The notes under the pieces were generated by a model that was not told the DNA's origin, ran no database searches, and worked only from the letters and a program-made list of their open reading frames with translations. From Isoetes engelmannii (taxonomy: Eukaryota > Streptophyta > Lycopodiopsida > Isoetales > Isoetaceae), in contig JAANSK020318150.1 of the NCBI GenBank assembly GCA_011763485.2, forward strand, positions 1 to 29,975: 29,975 bases of DNA, given 5' to 3'. Each line of letters begins with the position of its first letter. Within the stretch, counting starts at the first letter, position 1. Position numbers and translations under genes: made by a program. Positions 9,241 to 20,200 of this stretch are shown here, piece after piece.

Positions 9241-10482
9241 TAATGATACGTCAAAATATGAGTGCTTGAACATGCAAACAATTCAAAGCCTTGGGAGCCC
9301 TCATTTCATAGGGTGAATGTATATGAGGCTGAGAATGTGACAAACATGCGGTATGGAGATGTTATCAACATGCTCAATATCTGGACCAAACTGGATGCAT
9401 TGTTTTGACTTCCGTAGAATGCATGATTAAATCTCATAAGGTAACATTCTTAAGAGCATTTTACCCTGGCTCATGCCCACGAACATGTACATGACATATG
9501 ATGTAGCCCTTTGAATTGGTCCCATATGCACACCTAGTCCCACCTCTAATTTGTGGAGCCCCGAAACAATGGTTTTGTGGTCTGACTCCTTGAACATGGT
9601 AGCTTTTCTTCAATGTATATCAGGTTCTATGCCTCCTTGCCTCTTGATCTATCTTGGCAAGTTACTCAAAATCCAAATGATCATGTCCACAATGAAAATA
9701 TCCTACTTTGCAGGAAGCAATATGAACGTTGGCGCTCCGACTTAGCGCCTATGGAATTGTGCGGGAACTAAGGCTCGATGGATGAGGCCCTTCTTGAGGC
9801 TATTCTCCAGGGTTTTAGATTCCCAATCATCCCAATAGGACTTGAAGTGACTTTAACTGGCATAATGGTACGTCAAAATATGAGTGCTTGAACATGCAAA
9901 CAATTCAAAGCCTTGGGAGCCCTCATTTCATAGGGTGAATGTATATGAGGCTGAGAATGTGACAAACATGCGGTATGGAGATGTTATCAACATGCTCAAT
10001 ATCTGGACCAAACTGGATGCATTGTTTTGACTTCCGTAGAATGCATGATTAAATCTCATAAGGTAACATTCTTAAGAGCATTTTACCCTGGCTCATGCCC
10101 ACGAACATGTACATGACATATGATGTAGCCCTTTGAATTGGTCCCATATGCACACCTAGTCCCACCTCTAATTTGTGGAGCCCCGAAACAATGGTTTTGT
10201 GGTCTGACTCCTTGAACATGGTAGCTTTTCTTCAATGTATATCAGGTTCTATGCCTCCTTGCCTCTTGATCTATCTTGGCAAGTTACTCAAAATCCAAAT
10301 GATCATGTCCACAATGAAAATATCCTACTTTGCAGGAAGCAATATGAACGTTGGCGCTCCGACTTAGCGCCTATGGAATTGTGCGGGAACTAAGGCTCGA
10401 TGGATGAGGCCCTTCTTGAGGCTATTCTCAAGAGTTTTAGATTCCCAATCATCCCAATAGGACTTGAAGTGACTTTAACTGG
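9241..10482. repeat. Recent 622-bp tandem duplication (two copies)
   Basis: Copy 1 is 9241–9862 and copy 2 is 9863–10482 (homology ends at 9860 and 10482). Reading them side by side I see only about three substitutions (9246/9868 and two near 9809–9813/10431–10435), so the duplication is young. Both contain the same 64-codon frame, and the second copy has an open frame leaving its right edge. No terminal inverted repeats, TG..CA ends with target duplication, or primer-binding site can be identified with confidence. A segmental tandem duplication fits best, with tandem LTRs as the alternative. Confidence 0.9.
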
Positions 10483-10801
10483 ACTGGATAGCAGAAGTTT
10501 GCAGACCTACAGATCGAATTCTAGAATAGGATTTACTAGAATAGGAATTAGCAGGCATCATCTCTGTATTTTTATGCTTTGACAGAACTAGGTCGTTAAG
10601 GGTGTCGGTCCATAATTCCCAACCATTTGTAGGCATCGGGAATCGGTTCCCAAGAAATCTCTTTCAAATTTCAGTCCCGATAGAATTTGGGGTTGAACCA
10701 GTTTATCACTGGGCTTTCGACCTCCGCCCTACTGAAGTATTCCTTGATCTTGAAATTGAGGTCTGGAGATTTGTTGCAGCAAATTAATCGAACTTAAACA
10801 A
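10483..10801. other. Intergenic between duplication and coding-like block
   Basis: Contains small imperfect repeats such as CTAGAATAGGATT/CTAGAATAGGAATT near 10520–10550. No gene is visible. If the block to the right is a mobile-element remnant, this would be its leader. Confidence 0.35.
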
Positions 10802-11960
10802 ATGGGGAAGGACATGGCTGAAGGCAGTAACAAAGGGGGGGAAGGATCCAAGCAGAAAAACCCCAAGAATGTGGAGGATGATGAATGGACCCAAATTTTC
10901 TGGCTTGAAGACCGAAAGGATAAAGCTTGGAAATTGCTTAAGGAGCTGTATACGGGTTATCAAACTATCAAGGACCGGCAAAATGCTACAGCCTTATGCA
11001 TGGGGGTTCAAAAAGATGGCTTGATGGCAGCATGTCTGAAAAAGATTAGGGTCCTTGATAAAGACTACAAGGAAGGAAAGACAAATGACAGAGACTGGGT
11101 TTGAAACATATTCAGGTATATCCAAGAAATTGATTATACACTGTATAAACTCATTACGGCGAAGCAGAGACATATAGAGGAGGATTGTTGCAGCCTGAAG
11201 AACAGCATTTTTTGCAGCACAATGGATGACATGTTCAGTAGCACAAAAAAATTAGTCATCAAATGGGATTAAAAAAAAAAAACCTCTGATGCAAGCATAA
11301 AACTCCTTCGCAGATGGGAAGATGCAGATGATTATGTCATAGAAAGATATAGGAGGCAATTTAATAACAAAGGGTTTCCACAGAATATCGAACTCCTGGA
11401 AGACATAACCACTTCCATTGAAGCATACCAGATTAACTTGAAAAAGGGGGTCAAAAACTGCAAGTCAAGGATAGTAACGGGTTCTTTAACCCGACTGAGG
11501 TAGATTTTTGTGACTGCCTAAACTGTGATGAAATCAAGCTATCTATGCTCAACTCGATCAGGACGAAGGTTGGCGATTTCAAGATTCACAACAGAATTCC
11601 GGTCATTGGTAAAAGCGACAAAGCTAAAGGTTTGGCCCAACCCATCTCTTATAAATATATTCTTCTGAACAGTGATGGTTTGGATCATTCTAAAAAGGGG
11701 AAATAATAACAGTGACAAATATTATAATGCCCCAAATAAAGATTATATTGATCTACAGAGTACTGGACTCATCTGCAACCAATACCTTCTCCAAGAAGGC
11801 TTTTCTTATTCATTTCCCCCAGAATCCCCCTACGCTCGGCGAGATAAAATTTTGGGTTACCAAGATGCAGATCCTTAGAATTGATAATAAAACCTATCAG
11901 ATTCTTTGTAGAGAGGCTGCTCATCCTAACATCTTAAAGGAAAGTGGATAAAATCAACAA
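10802..11960 (+). pseudogene. Unrecognised coding-like block, probably a broken mobile-element gene
   Basis: Several plus-strand frames in succession have protein-like composition, with charged and aromatic residues and long stop-free stretches. The first begins at ATG 10802 (MGKDMAEGSNKGGEGSKQ) and is rich in Lys, Asp and Trp. It is broken, with several interruptions. Its composition would suit a gag-like or other element-encoded protein, but I cannot identify a family. It could equally be a captured host gene fragment. It lies immediately downstream of the 622-bp tandem repeat. Confidence 0.35.
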
Positions 11961-13036
11961 TCATTCCTTCCATATTATGAAATGGTCCTCTGAGTACATC
12001 CGGGAAGAACTGATACTATTTGCTCTATGACCTGGCTTTCTTTCCCTAATCTACCTCCAGGATACTAGATTGTTTCTCACCTTACAACTATCTCTAGTAC
12101 CCTGGGGGAAGTCCTTGAAGTAAGTTTACCCAAACTAAATACCCCTCGGTTTGCATTTCTAAGAATATTAACTCTGAATGGAAGAGAGATAGGCCTGATC
12201 TCCAGCATGCCCCTAAGCAAGCTTGGGTTTCCAAACAAACAACAATGGCTAAGAATTATGAAAATGGGGAATCCAGTGCTAACGAAGACCTGAAGGAAAG
12301 AGGTAAAGATGTTATTATGCAGAGTCAGACAGAGATTAATATTGATGACAATATGATTTTTACCATTAAAATATCAATCTCTCTGTCAGATTGGATACTG
12401 GTAGTATGAGTCTCCCCCTCCCCAAGCTGCCTCTGATTATTTCTTCCTCCTTAGCTGTAAACTCATTTCAAAACCTCCCTCTTTATGACACCTCTGTGGA
12501 AAACAAATAAATCCAAAAAGTAGAGGTTTGTCTATGTGATATAATACCTAAATTACCCAACTGATTACTTGTTTGAATGCTGGTAAAAGAAGAATCGAAT
12601 AGAGTTTTTGGGCTCACTCCTACCCTTTTGTTTCTGCATTGCTTATTTGTCATTTGTTAGTTAAGCGGCTGAATTAGCAGGGGGGAGGGCTGACAAATTA
12701 GCCTCAGCTACACATAATGTTCATGTGCCAGCTCAGTCTCTATAACTGGCTGCAAATTTTTGGATTCAGCATGAACTCAGCAAATTGCCAGCCTGCATCA
12801 ATCTTTTTGTCCATGTGATCTCTACATGAAGGGATAATAGACTCCTCAATGATGTGCCTACTATTATTTCATGTTTCAGATATTGTAGATGATTGATATC
12901 CAACGTTCAGCATGAGCAAACAAAAGTATCAAGATAAAGCATAACGCCTACTTCGTGCCCAAAGCACAAAATATGCCAACTTAAGTCTTTCATAGAGAAG
13001 CACGACAATCTAAAGGCCCAAACCCATTGATGATTT
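11961..13036. other. Intergenic, nothing recognised
   Basis: About 1 kb without a convincing coding frame, structured repeat or RNA gene on either strand. It may be the decayed continuation of the block to its left. Confidence 0.4.
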
Positions 13037-13228
13037 CTAAGCAACATTTGCCTTCCTGAAAGAATAACTCGCAATATAATACGTCCCTAGTTTGACAAAT
13101 TGCTCCGGAACTTGGGTCATGTCGAGGGAAGGCCACTGTTTCTTAAGGTAAAGGAACCAAACTGATATTATACGCAAAACTGGATATAAAATCCAAAGAT
13201 CCAAACGAGGGCAAAGAATTCCATGCAC
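13037..13228 (-). other. Short hydrophobic open frame, possible gene fragment
   Basis: 63 codons on the minus strand. It has a hydrophobic segment (LWILYPVLRIISVWFLYL, which could span a membrane) followed by a polar tail containing QWPSLDMTQVPEQFVKLG. The composition looks like real protein, for example a last exon or captured fragment, but no upstream exon or family is recognisable. Chance remains possible. Confidence 0.2.
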
Positions 13229-13475
13229 CAGAATGAGTAGTAGAATGTTTCATGCCGAATAGCCTAGCTCCTCTGTACGGCCGATTTGAAAAAAAAAAGG
13301 AAAAAAAAAGCCTACATCCCATTTTTCATCTATACGGCAACACTCGGGAAGGAAAGACACCACGTAAACCACCGCTAGGTACAAATTCTTGGAAGTTTCA
13401 CTATTAGTTTCTTTTTAGGTAATTTTGGGTTTTTGGCTTCTGGTGGCGCCGCTTACAGCGCCGCCATAGTCCCGC

Positions 13476-13577
13476 AATAGCTGGGCAAGGGTTTTGAGGT
13501 CGCCATAGCTGGCCGGCAGGGCTTTCGGTTTGCCATAGCTGGGCCGCCAGGGCATTTCTGTTCGCCATAACTGTGGC
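13476..13577. repeat. Imperfect ~31-bp tandem repeat (3+ units)
   Basis: Units start ATAGCTGG, have a CAGGG or AAGGG core, and end CGCC or TGCC, at about 13476, 13505 and 13535, with a partial fourth at 13567. This is G/C-rich in an otherwise A/T-rich flank. Confidence 0.65.
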
Positions 13578-13677
13578 AAGAAGCAAGAAGAAGATCATGT
13601 TCGTTTGTTTGCAGTTGCGGCAGATTTGTGCTTAGAACAGATTTGTGCTTAGGGTAGATTCGACGAGCTTCAGGGCT

Positions 13678-13855
13678 TCATTTCATTTCGGCAGATGTGA
13701 TTCGGGAGATGTTTCTTTGCTCCATTTATTTCTTTGTTTCTTTGCTCCATTTGTTTCATTTGTTGTTTTCATTTCGGCAGATGTGATCTCGCAGATGTTT
13801 CTTTGCTCCATTTGTTTTCATTTCGGCAGATGCTTCCATTTGTTTTCATTTCTTC
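13678..13855. repeat. Degenerate tandem repeat (TTTCATTTCGGCAGATG units)
   Basis: TTTCATTTCGGCAGATG occurs at about 13680, 13768 and 13817. The first two copies are followed by GATGTTTCTTTGCTCCATTT. The open frame running through here on the plus strand (13645–14202) is pyrimidine-driven and Phe/Ser-rich, so I regard it as a by-product of the repeat. Confidence 0.65.
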
Positions 13856-14103
13856 AGGGCTTCAGTGATCCGACAGATGTGCTTCATTCCTTTTCTTTGT
13901 TCCATTTGTCTCCTTGTTTTCGCACTGGCAATGCTCTGTTCGGTATTAGGTCTGTTCTGCAGAAGAAGCTCCGGCAGAAGCTCTATTCAACTTTGATCCT
14001 TTCTTCATATCCTTTCTTCACCGATCCTTTCATCATCACAAACAAGAACCAAAAAAAAAAAAATCGAAGAACGGAATTTGTACCTAGCTGGTGGCTTACG
14101 TCC

Positions 14104-14192
14104 GGTAGCCTGCCAATAGGTGCAGGTTTCCGGCACGAGCGGCGCCGCCAGCCGGTTCCCCGCCGGAAACCTGCACCTACCGGCAGGTTACC
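14104..14192. repeat. Strong hairpin, 31-bp arms and 27-nt loop
   Basis: Left arm 14104–14134 and right arm 14162–14192 pair at 28 of 31 positions plus one G·T in one orientation. The core GGTGCAGGTTTCCGGC is perfectly complementary. The loop (14135–14161) is itself G/C-rich. This may be the core of a foldback or MITE-type element, or an RNA hairpin. It lies about 600 bp beyond the NUP214 stop codon. Confidence 0.8.
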
Positions 14193-14790
14193 AGGCACAT
14201 AGCAATCTTGTCTCAAGAAATTCGTTGCCCTTGCTAAACCAGCCTCCCCAAGCTCTGTCCGCTGCATCTCCAGAACTCTCCCCAAAACCGGAAGAAAGGA
14301 AAAGGCGGGACTGTGGCCAGCTTCAGCCGAAAAGTGGCCAAGAAAACCATTCCAAAAAGTCACTAATTTCATTTCTTTTTTTGCCTAGTAATCATTGTGG
14401 TATAAAAGAATCACATTTAATAATGAGCAAGATGTGCACTTGCAATTATATTTATTTCTACCCTTTCCTGTACATTTATTTCTTTTTTTTTCCTTTTCTC
14501 CTTCAATAGTTTCTTTACTAGAATGTTGATGGCAATCTAAAGAGACAACAGTGATACCTGCCCGTTCCAAGCGCCTTCTATCTTGATTTAGTACCCTGCT
14601 GTCTAGTTACCTGTTTTCTTTCTCTCTCCAGGTTTCCTCCCCTACATTCTTAAGGTTGCCATAGGACATCTTGCAATCAAGCAAAATACTTCATGCTTGC
14701 AAAGCCACAGACCTACTGAGACTACAAAAATGGTCTGGCTGCCCAGATGCCTCATTGCATGCACAACTATTAAGTGAAATTTCCACCATC
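14193..14790 (-). other. 3' flank of NUP214
   Basis: Downstream side of NUP214. The 3' UTR must lie in the part nearest 14790. I could not pick out a convincing AATAAA-type signal close to the stop. Otherwise it is A/T-rich with T-rich tracts at 14480–14500 and no other gene. Confidence 0.4.
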
Positions 14791-17276
14791 TTATTTTCGT
14801 ATCTGTGTGAAGCGCTCGTCTTGACTAGGCTGTGCACCAAACCCAGAAGCTCCAACAGAAGGCCCTCCAAATGCAGGGCTAGCTCCTCCAAATCCACCAG
14901 GTGAGCCTGAAAAACTGGCAAAAGCACTGTTGCTTGCTTTCTGACTGAAGGCACTGAATCCACCACCAGAAGCTATGCTTGAGAACCCTGCTAACACAAA
15001 ATCAATAAATCTCTTGAATAAAATGCTAGGCACGAAACCAGAAATTCAATGTAACATACCTGTTGCTGCATTTGCAAATCCACCACCTGTTGCTGCATTT
15101 GCAAATCCACCGCCTGATGTAATGCCACCTCCAACTGCAGAACCAAATGGCGTTCCAAAACCAACTTGTCTAGTCTGTCCAAATGCACCCAATGCAGTTC
15201 CCAGAGCTTGCTGCCCTGGCCCCAACTGTGCAGGTTTGCCAAAAGCACCGAGGCTTGGCTGCCCAAATAAGTTCCCTCCTGTATTAGATGAAGTGGAGGG
15301 ACTGCCAAACAAAGAGACAGTATTAGGCGCAGTGGAAGGGGCGCCAAAAAAGGAAGTTGAGCTTTGTGACGATGCTGAGCTCTGGGCCGATGTTAATGAA
15401 AATGAAGGTGGACGAAACAACTGGCCAGTTGGTTGTGTCAATGTAAACGCTGAGCTGGGCTGACTAGTGAAGGTAGCACCGAAGGGATTCGGTTTCTGAG
15501 CAGATGAAGCAACTAAGCCACCTAGACCGAGGCCCCCAAACGTTCCAAACGTTTCACCGCCAGAAGAGAGTTCCTCATCCATGTCCTCTTCGTCACTCTC
15601 GATAGGTGTAGGCAATACTGACGGAGCAATTGCTGGCTTTACAGTAAGCCCAGCCACCGCCTGGGGAGATCCAACACCAGAGTTCAGACCACTGGCTACC
15701 TGTGAGTTAGAGAGAGAAGAAAAAATACCAGAAGTTTGGGCCATAGGGCTTTGGCTAAACTGATCCAATTTAGGTTGTATATGGAATGCTGGAGATGACA
15801 TCATGTTGGAAGCCATGACAGATATTGGAGAGGAACTTGATGCAGCAGTTGCATTGGCAATTGAGGGTGCCACGTTTTTGAAAGATGACATCGTATTGCT
15901 GGCACCTACGGTAACAGTCGTCGAGGAACTTGATGCAGCAGCTATGCTTGCAGCCGAAGGTACCACCTCTTTGGATGGAGAATCAGGCAATGGTCTTTGG
16001 GCAATATGTGTCAATTTAGCTTGTGCAGCAAAGGATGAGGATATCACCTCAGAGCCAGAATTAGACAGCATAGTGCTGCTGCTGCTGCTGACCATGGAAG
16101 CAGTTGCCAATGACAAGGTATTGAGGCGACTGCTAGAAGTAATAGGTGCAACTGGAAATAGCATTGGTGATGATGTTGCATTGTTAGAAAGCATTTTAAC
16201 TGCACCATCTTGTATTCCCGTATAGGCAATTGAAGGTAAAGTTGCAAGAGGAACTGTTTTAGGCTCACTTTTAGATACCACACCGGGTGCAATTGCCATC
16301 GGTTGTGTCTTAGAAGCTGGACCTAACTCAAATTTCGGCGTGATATTGACTGATTTGCTACCTTCCTGCTTCAAAAACTCCATCTTAGATGGCTGTTGAA
16401 CAGCTTGGAATGGAGAAGCCTTTGGCATTTCTTCTTTCACAAGCCGGTTTATTATGCTTGCATCTGATTTCTTTGGAATATTTGAGCCCAATATGGTAGG
16501 TACGCTTGCTTCTGAAGTTGATATGAACTTTAATGAATCTGGAGTTTTCCTTTCCCCTGCAAACGAGAAATGTCATCAAGCAAGCAGAAATGATAGGTAA
16601 CCTCTATAGCAAATGAACAACTAGGATATAAGTAAATACCTTCATTTGACTCCAACTTTTGACGTGTATTTGAAGTCATAAATGGTTTACCAATCATGCG
16701 GTCCTGCCTGGAGGAAGCAGGTACCTCCACTGATATTGGAGGAAGATGCGTCTTAATTCCTGCCTCTGGTAAGTGATCAGATCCCCATAATTGTAACCTC
16801 TTTTGCTCTGTTCTTGGACCATTGTTTTTATTCTCTGCTGAGCTTGTATGGGAAACCCTTTTGATGGTTGTTTTTGCAGCACCAACCCTTGCCCAAGCCT
16901 GCAACGCCCAATATGCCTTGAGACACATGCAAGTACATAGGGTTCAGTAAATGGTCTGAAACTTACATTGTCCATGGAATCTCTGCGTCTTCGTGTTGTT
17001 GAGTTATGCAAAGAGATACCTGGTTTCTCCAGCGATGATGTTTTTTTTGGAGTAGAAAGTACATGGCCAGATGCATTTAGAGTTCCAAGGCTGCCAATTT
17101 CACAAGAAGAAGTAGATTCATGTACTACATCTGCTGGAATACCTAGGGACTTCAAAATTGTTTCCCTTCTAGAATATGCATTTCTTGAACTAGATGGAGA
17201 AATCTTGAGAGCTTCCATCTGCTGCGTAAGAGAAGAAGATAGTTGCCCTGCAACTTCTAATTGTGTATTTACCGTA
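14791..17276 (-). other. NUP214: NUP214 exons 17–20: Ser/Thr-rich region and FG repeats
   Basis: Exons 17–18 encode a polar, Arg/Ser-rich stretch (LTQQMEALKIS onward). Exon 19 (1,497 nt) begins with a long Ser/Ala/Thr-rich disordered region, passes an acidic patch (SDEEDMDEELSSG, about residue 1270) and then carries FG motifs. I count about 13 in exons 19–20, of GFG, LFG, AFG, PFG and FFG type, which bind transport receptors. The protein ends DERFTQIRK. Two near-identical 27-bp units at 15061–15114 repeat GGGFANAAT in frame at the end of exon 19. Confidence 0.9.
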
Positions 17277-20200
17277 CTATAAAGGCTTTGAAATGACTGT
17301 GGTTGTCTGTCCGAACATTACAAATGTCAGCATTAATAACGCTCAATATACAGTCCATAAATGCATCACACAATGTTCCTCCCCTACCATACCCCAAAAG
17401 TGAAGACTGTGAAGCTCGTTTTCTCAAAGGATCGTTATATTGCCTTTTCTGATTCAGCTCAAGGACGTGGAAATGATTCTCTAGTTCTGCAATCCTTTCT
17501 TTTAAAATCTGCAAATTCAACAACTTGTTGAGCCTGAGCAAACAATGAATGATAAAACACGCTGCAACTTCGAAAATTATCTGCACCTGTTCTGCCCTCA
17601 AGACATTCTTCCGCTTGAGCTCCATCTCAGGCTGTAGTTTCCGGTGGAAGGACATATCTTGATACTTGGCATCCGCTGCTTGTTCAACCAAACTTTGGAC
17701 GTAAATTCTCCAGGCATCCACTTCATGATGGATTTTACATGCCAATAACCACAGGTGATTAGAATCTTTGATTGATCATCGTTAGGTCAAAAAAATTAGA
17801 AACAAGTAAACAGAGCGCCATATGAGGACTGGCAATAGAAATGCAGCTCCAGATAGAGCAATTTAGGAAGGGTCTGGTAAAGATAAGAACAATTTTAGAC
17901 GATGTGTTGTTTCATTGAGGCACTTTCAACCATTAAATTTGAAGCTACCTATATGTTGCGTACTTGACGCCAACAAAAAATTTCAGGTCCTTAACTACTA
18001 TAAAGCTCTTACAGAGACATAATACACGCATCAAAACATAGACATATGATGATATCACAACGGGGCGATCATATCAATTGCATCAATATAACTTTTGAGA
18101 GGCAACAACACAAACAAACAAAAGAGATTAAACAGCAACCTTGCAAGCTCTGGTCGTGAAGATCAGCAATCTCATGATGAATATCTGGCAGTTTAGACTG
18201 CAAAGGAAGGAAAATAAGAACAGGCTGCGTAAGTACAACTGGCTGCGACATTTGTAAGCCCTTGGTAAGCAGAACAACAAGCACAGAACAACAAGCACAA
18301 ATAATGATTAATGGTCAAAATATTTGGGCCTTAATTGAATGCTAAACTGAAATTGTTTTATAGCAGATTATAAGAAAAAAAGGAAATAAATCCTAACCAG
18401 CATGCATTGTCAAAATGCAAGCAAGATTATGCTTGCGCTGGAATGTCACCTTAAAACTCTTGCAGTCAGTCAACGTGGCACTCAACTTCTTCTCGAAGCT
18501 TTCCAAGTTCTGCTTATTCAGCATTCCCTGGGGAGCTCCATTCTTCACATCCATAGTAGACATCAATTCATCGATCTCATCAGCCACTCTTCTAACCTGG
18601 AACAACGGAGTTCATACCCAAGAATAGAAGGGACCAATCTTTTGCTAGGGTGTTAAACATCAGCAACATGCAGCTGGTTCAACACCTTGGAAGGCACAAA
18701 TCTAAAACAAATTCAATTATGCCTTGCCTTCTAATTTTTCTTAATCAGACAAAAAAGAATCACATCTTCTCTAAAATGAGGGAGCAGTGTGTCTGTAGTC
18801 TAATAAAGGAAAGCAATTGCATCAATAATAACACTTTCCAAGAGCAATAGGACAATAATCTTCCATTAACAAGCAAATCCCTACTAAAAGCAGAAAGACT
18901 GAACGAACAATATCCTAGTAGAAGAAACAAAGATTGAACGTCTACCTATCAAAAAATTAGGCATAGCACACCAACCTCATTAAGATCTAACAAAAAGTCC
19001 GCGTCCCTGTCGGATGCCCCCAAAGCCTGCACATGAAACTGCCGGTCCTGAACCAGAGAAGCAAAAGCTGTATTGTAGTCAAACATGCACGAATGCATTT
19101 CCTGAATCGTGATGGAACCCCTCAAGGCCATTAAAAGCATGTTTTTTGTTCCAAGGTATCCATCTCTACAAACTGCTTTAACTAAGTGCTCATAGATGCA
19201 TGAAGAAACACAGAGGCTTTTCAAATATAAGAAAGACAACCAATAGGAGAAAGTAGAATTGAGGAAATGAAAAACTCATCCGTCTTATTAGACGTAATGT
19301 TTATAACATAAATTTGCGTAAAAAACAAAAAACACCTGACATCAGGCTGACGGGACACCTGAGTTGGCCCCTGGGATGACTAGTTAGTTATTTGTAGTTA
19401 TCACTGCTAAGTTAGGCACCTTACTTCAGCGCAATCCTTCAAAATTTTGCAAGAAGGTTCTCACATTCCAAAAATGACTCTTAAGAGCCAAATCTTGCTG
19501 GTTCTGTCCAAAGAATGTGAAGACCAATAATCATTTCCATACTCCGGTAGTATTTTCCATTCAGGGAAAATGTAATCTGATTTGAATTTATCAGAAAGGG
19601 CCATTTCGCATCCTTGGAGTCTGTGGGTTCTATCTGCTTTTTCAGAACCTCTGTCGTAAGATGTAACTGATTCCATTCAGAATCTTTCGCTCAGATAGTA
19701 TACAGATCTATATCTTTCAGCTTCAATAGATAATCCATTTAACTTCTATATCTTCCTCAATCCGCCAAACATCGAATCTAAAACAGTAATGCAGAATACT
19801 GAATCTGCCATCGTATAAAACTGGCAAACAAGATGCGCAAAACCTTTAGCTGAAATTGTTAAGCATGTGAACTTCTTCATTCAACTAACCGCTCAGTAAG
19901 GCTAACTTATATAGCCCGTTCGATTAGTCATTGCTTCCGCTATTATGCATTGGCTAGAAACTGTGGTAGATGCATCATCATCATACATACCAAACTTTTT
20001 GTTATAGTCATTATCTTACTTTTGAGCAAAACCTTTGGCAACAAGTCTTACCTTGTGTTTATTTATGGTGCCATCTGAATTTCATGTGATCATATAGACT
20101 CCTTGAAACCAAAATCCATTGGTAAAGGAATAAACTCCCCATGTATGAATCTTCAACAACATACCAGACTCTATTATAGCAGCTTGCTACTTTGCAAGGA

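Noticed and set aside
13645-14202. 185-codon plus-strand frame as a gene
   Set aside because: Its Phe/Ser/Leu-rich composition follows from a pyrimidine-rich tandem repeat, and it runs into the hairpin. It has no domain and no splice context.
14975-15463. 162-codon plus-strand frame
   Set aside because: It is the antisense shadow of the FG-repeat exon of NUP214, Pro/Ala-rich because it is opposite Gly/Ser/Ala codons.
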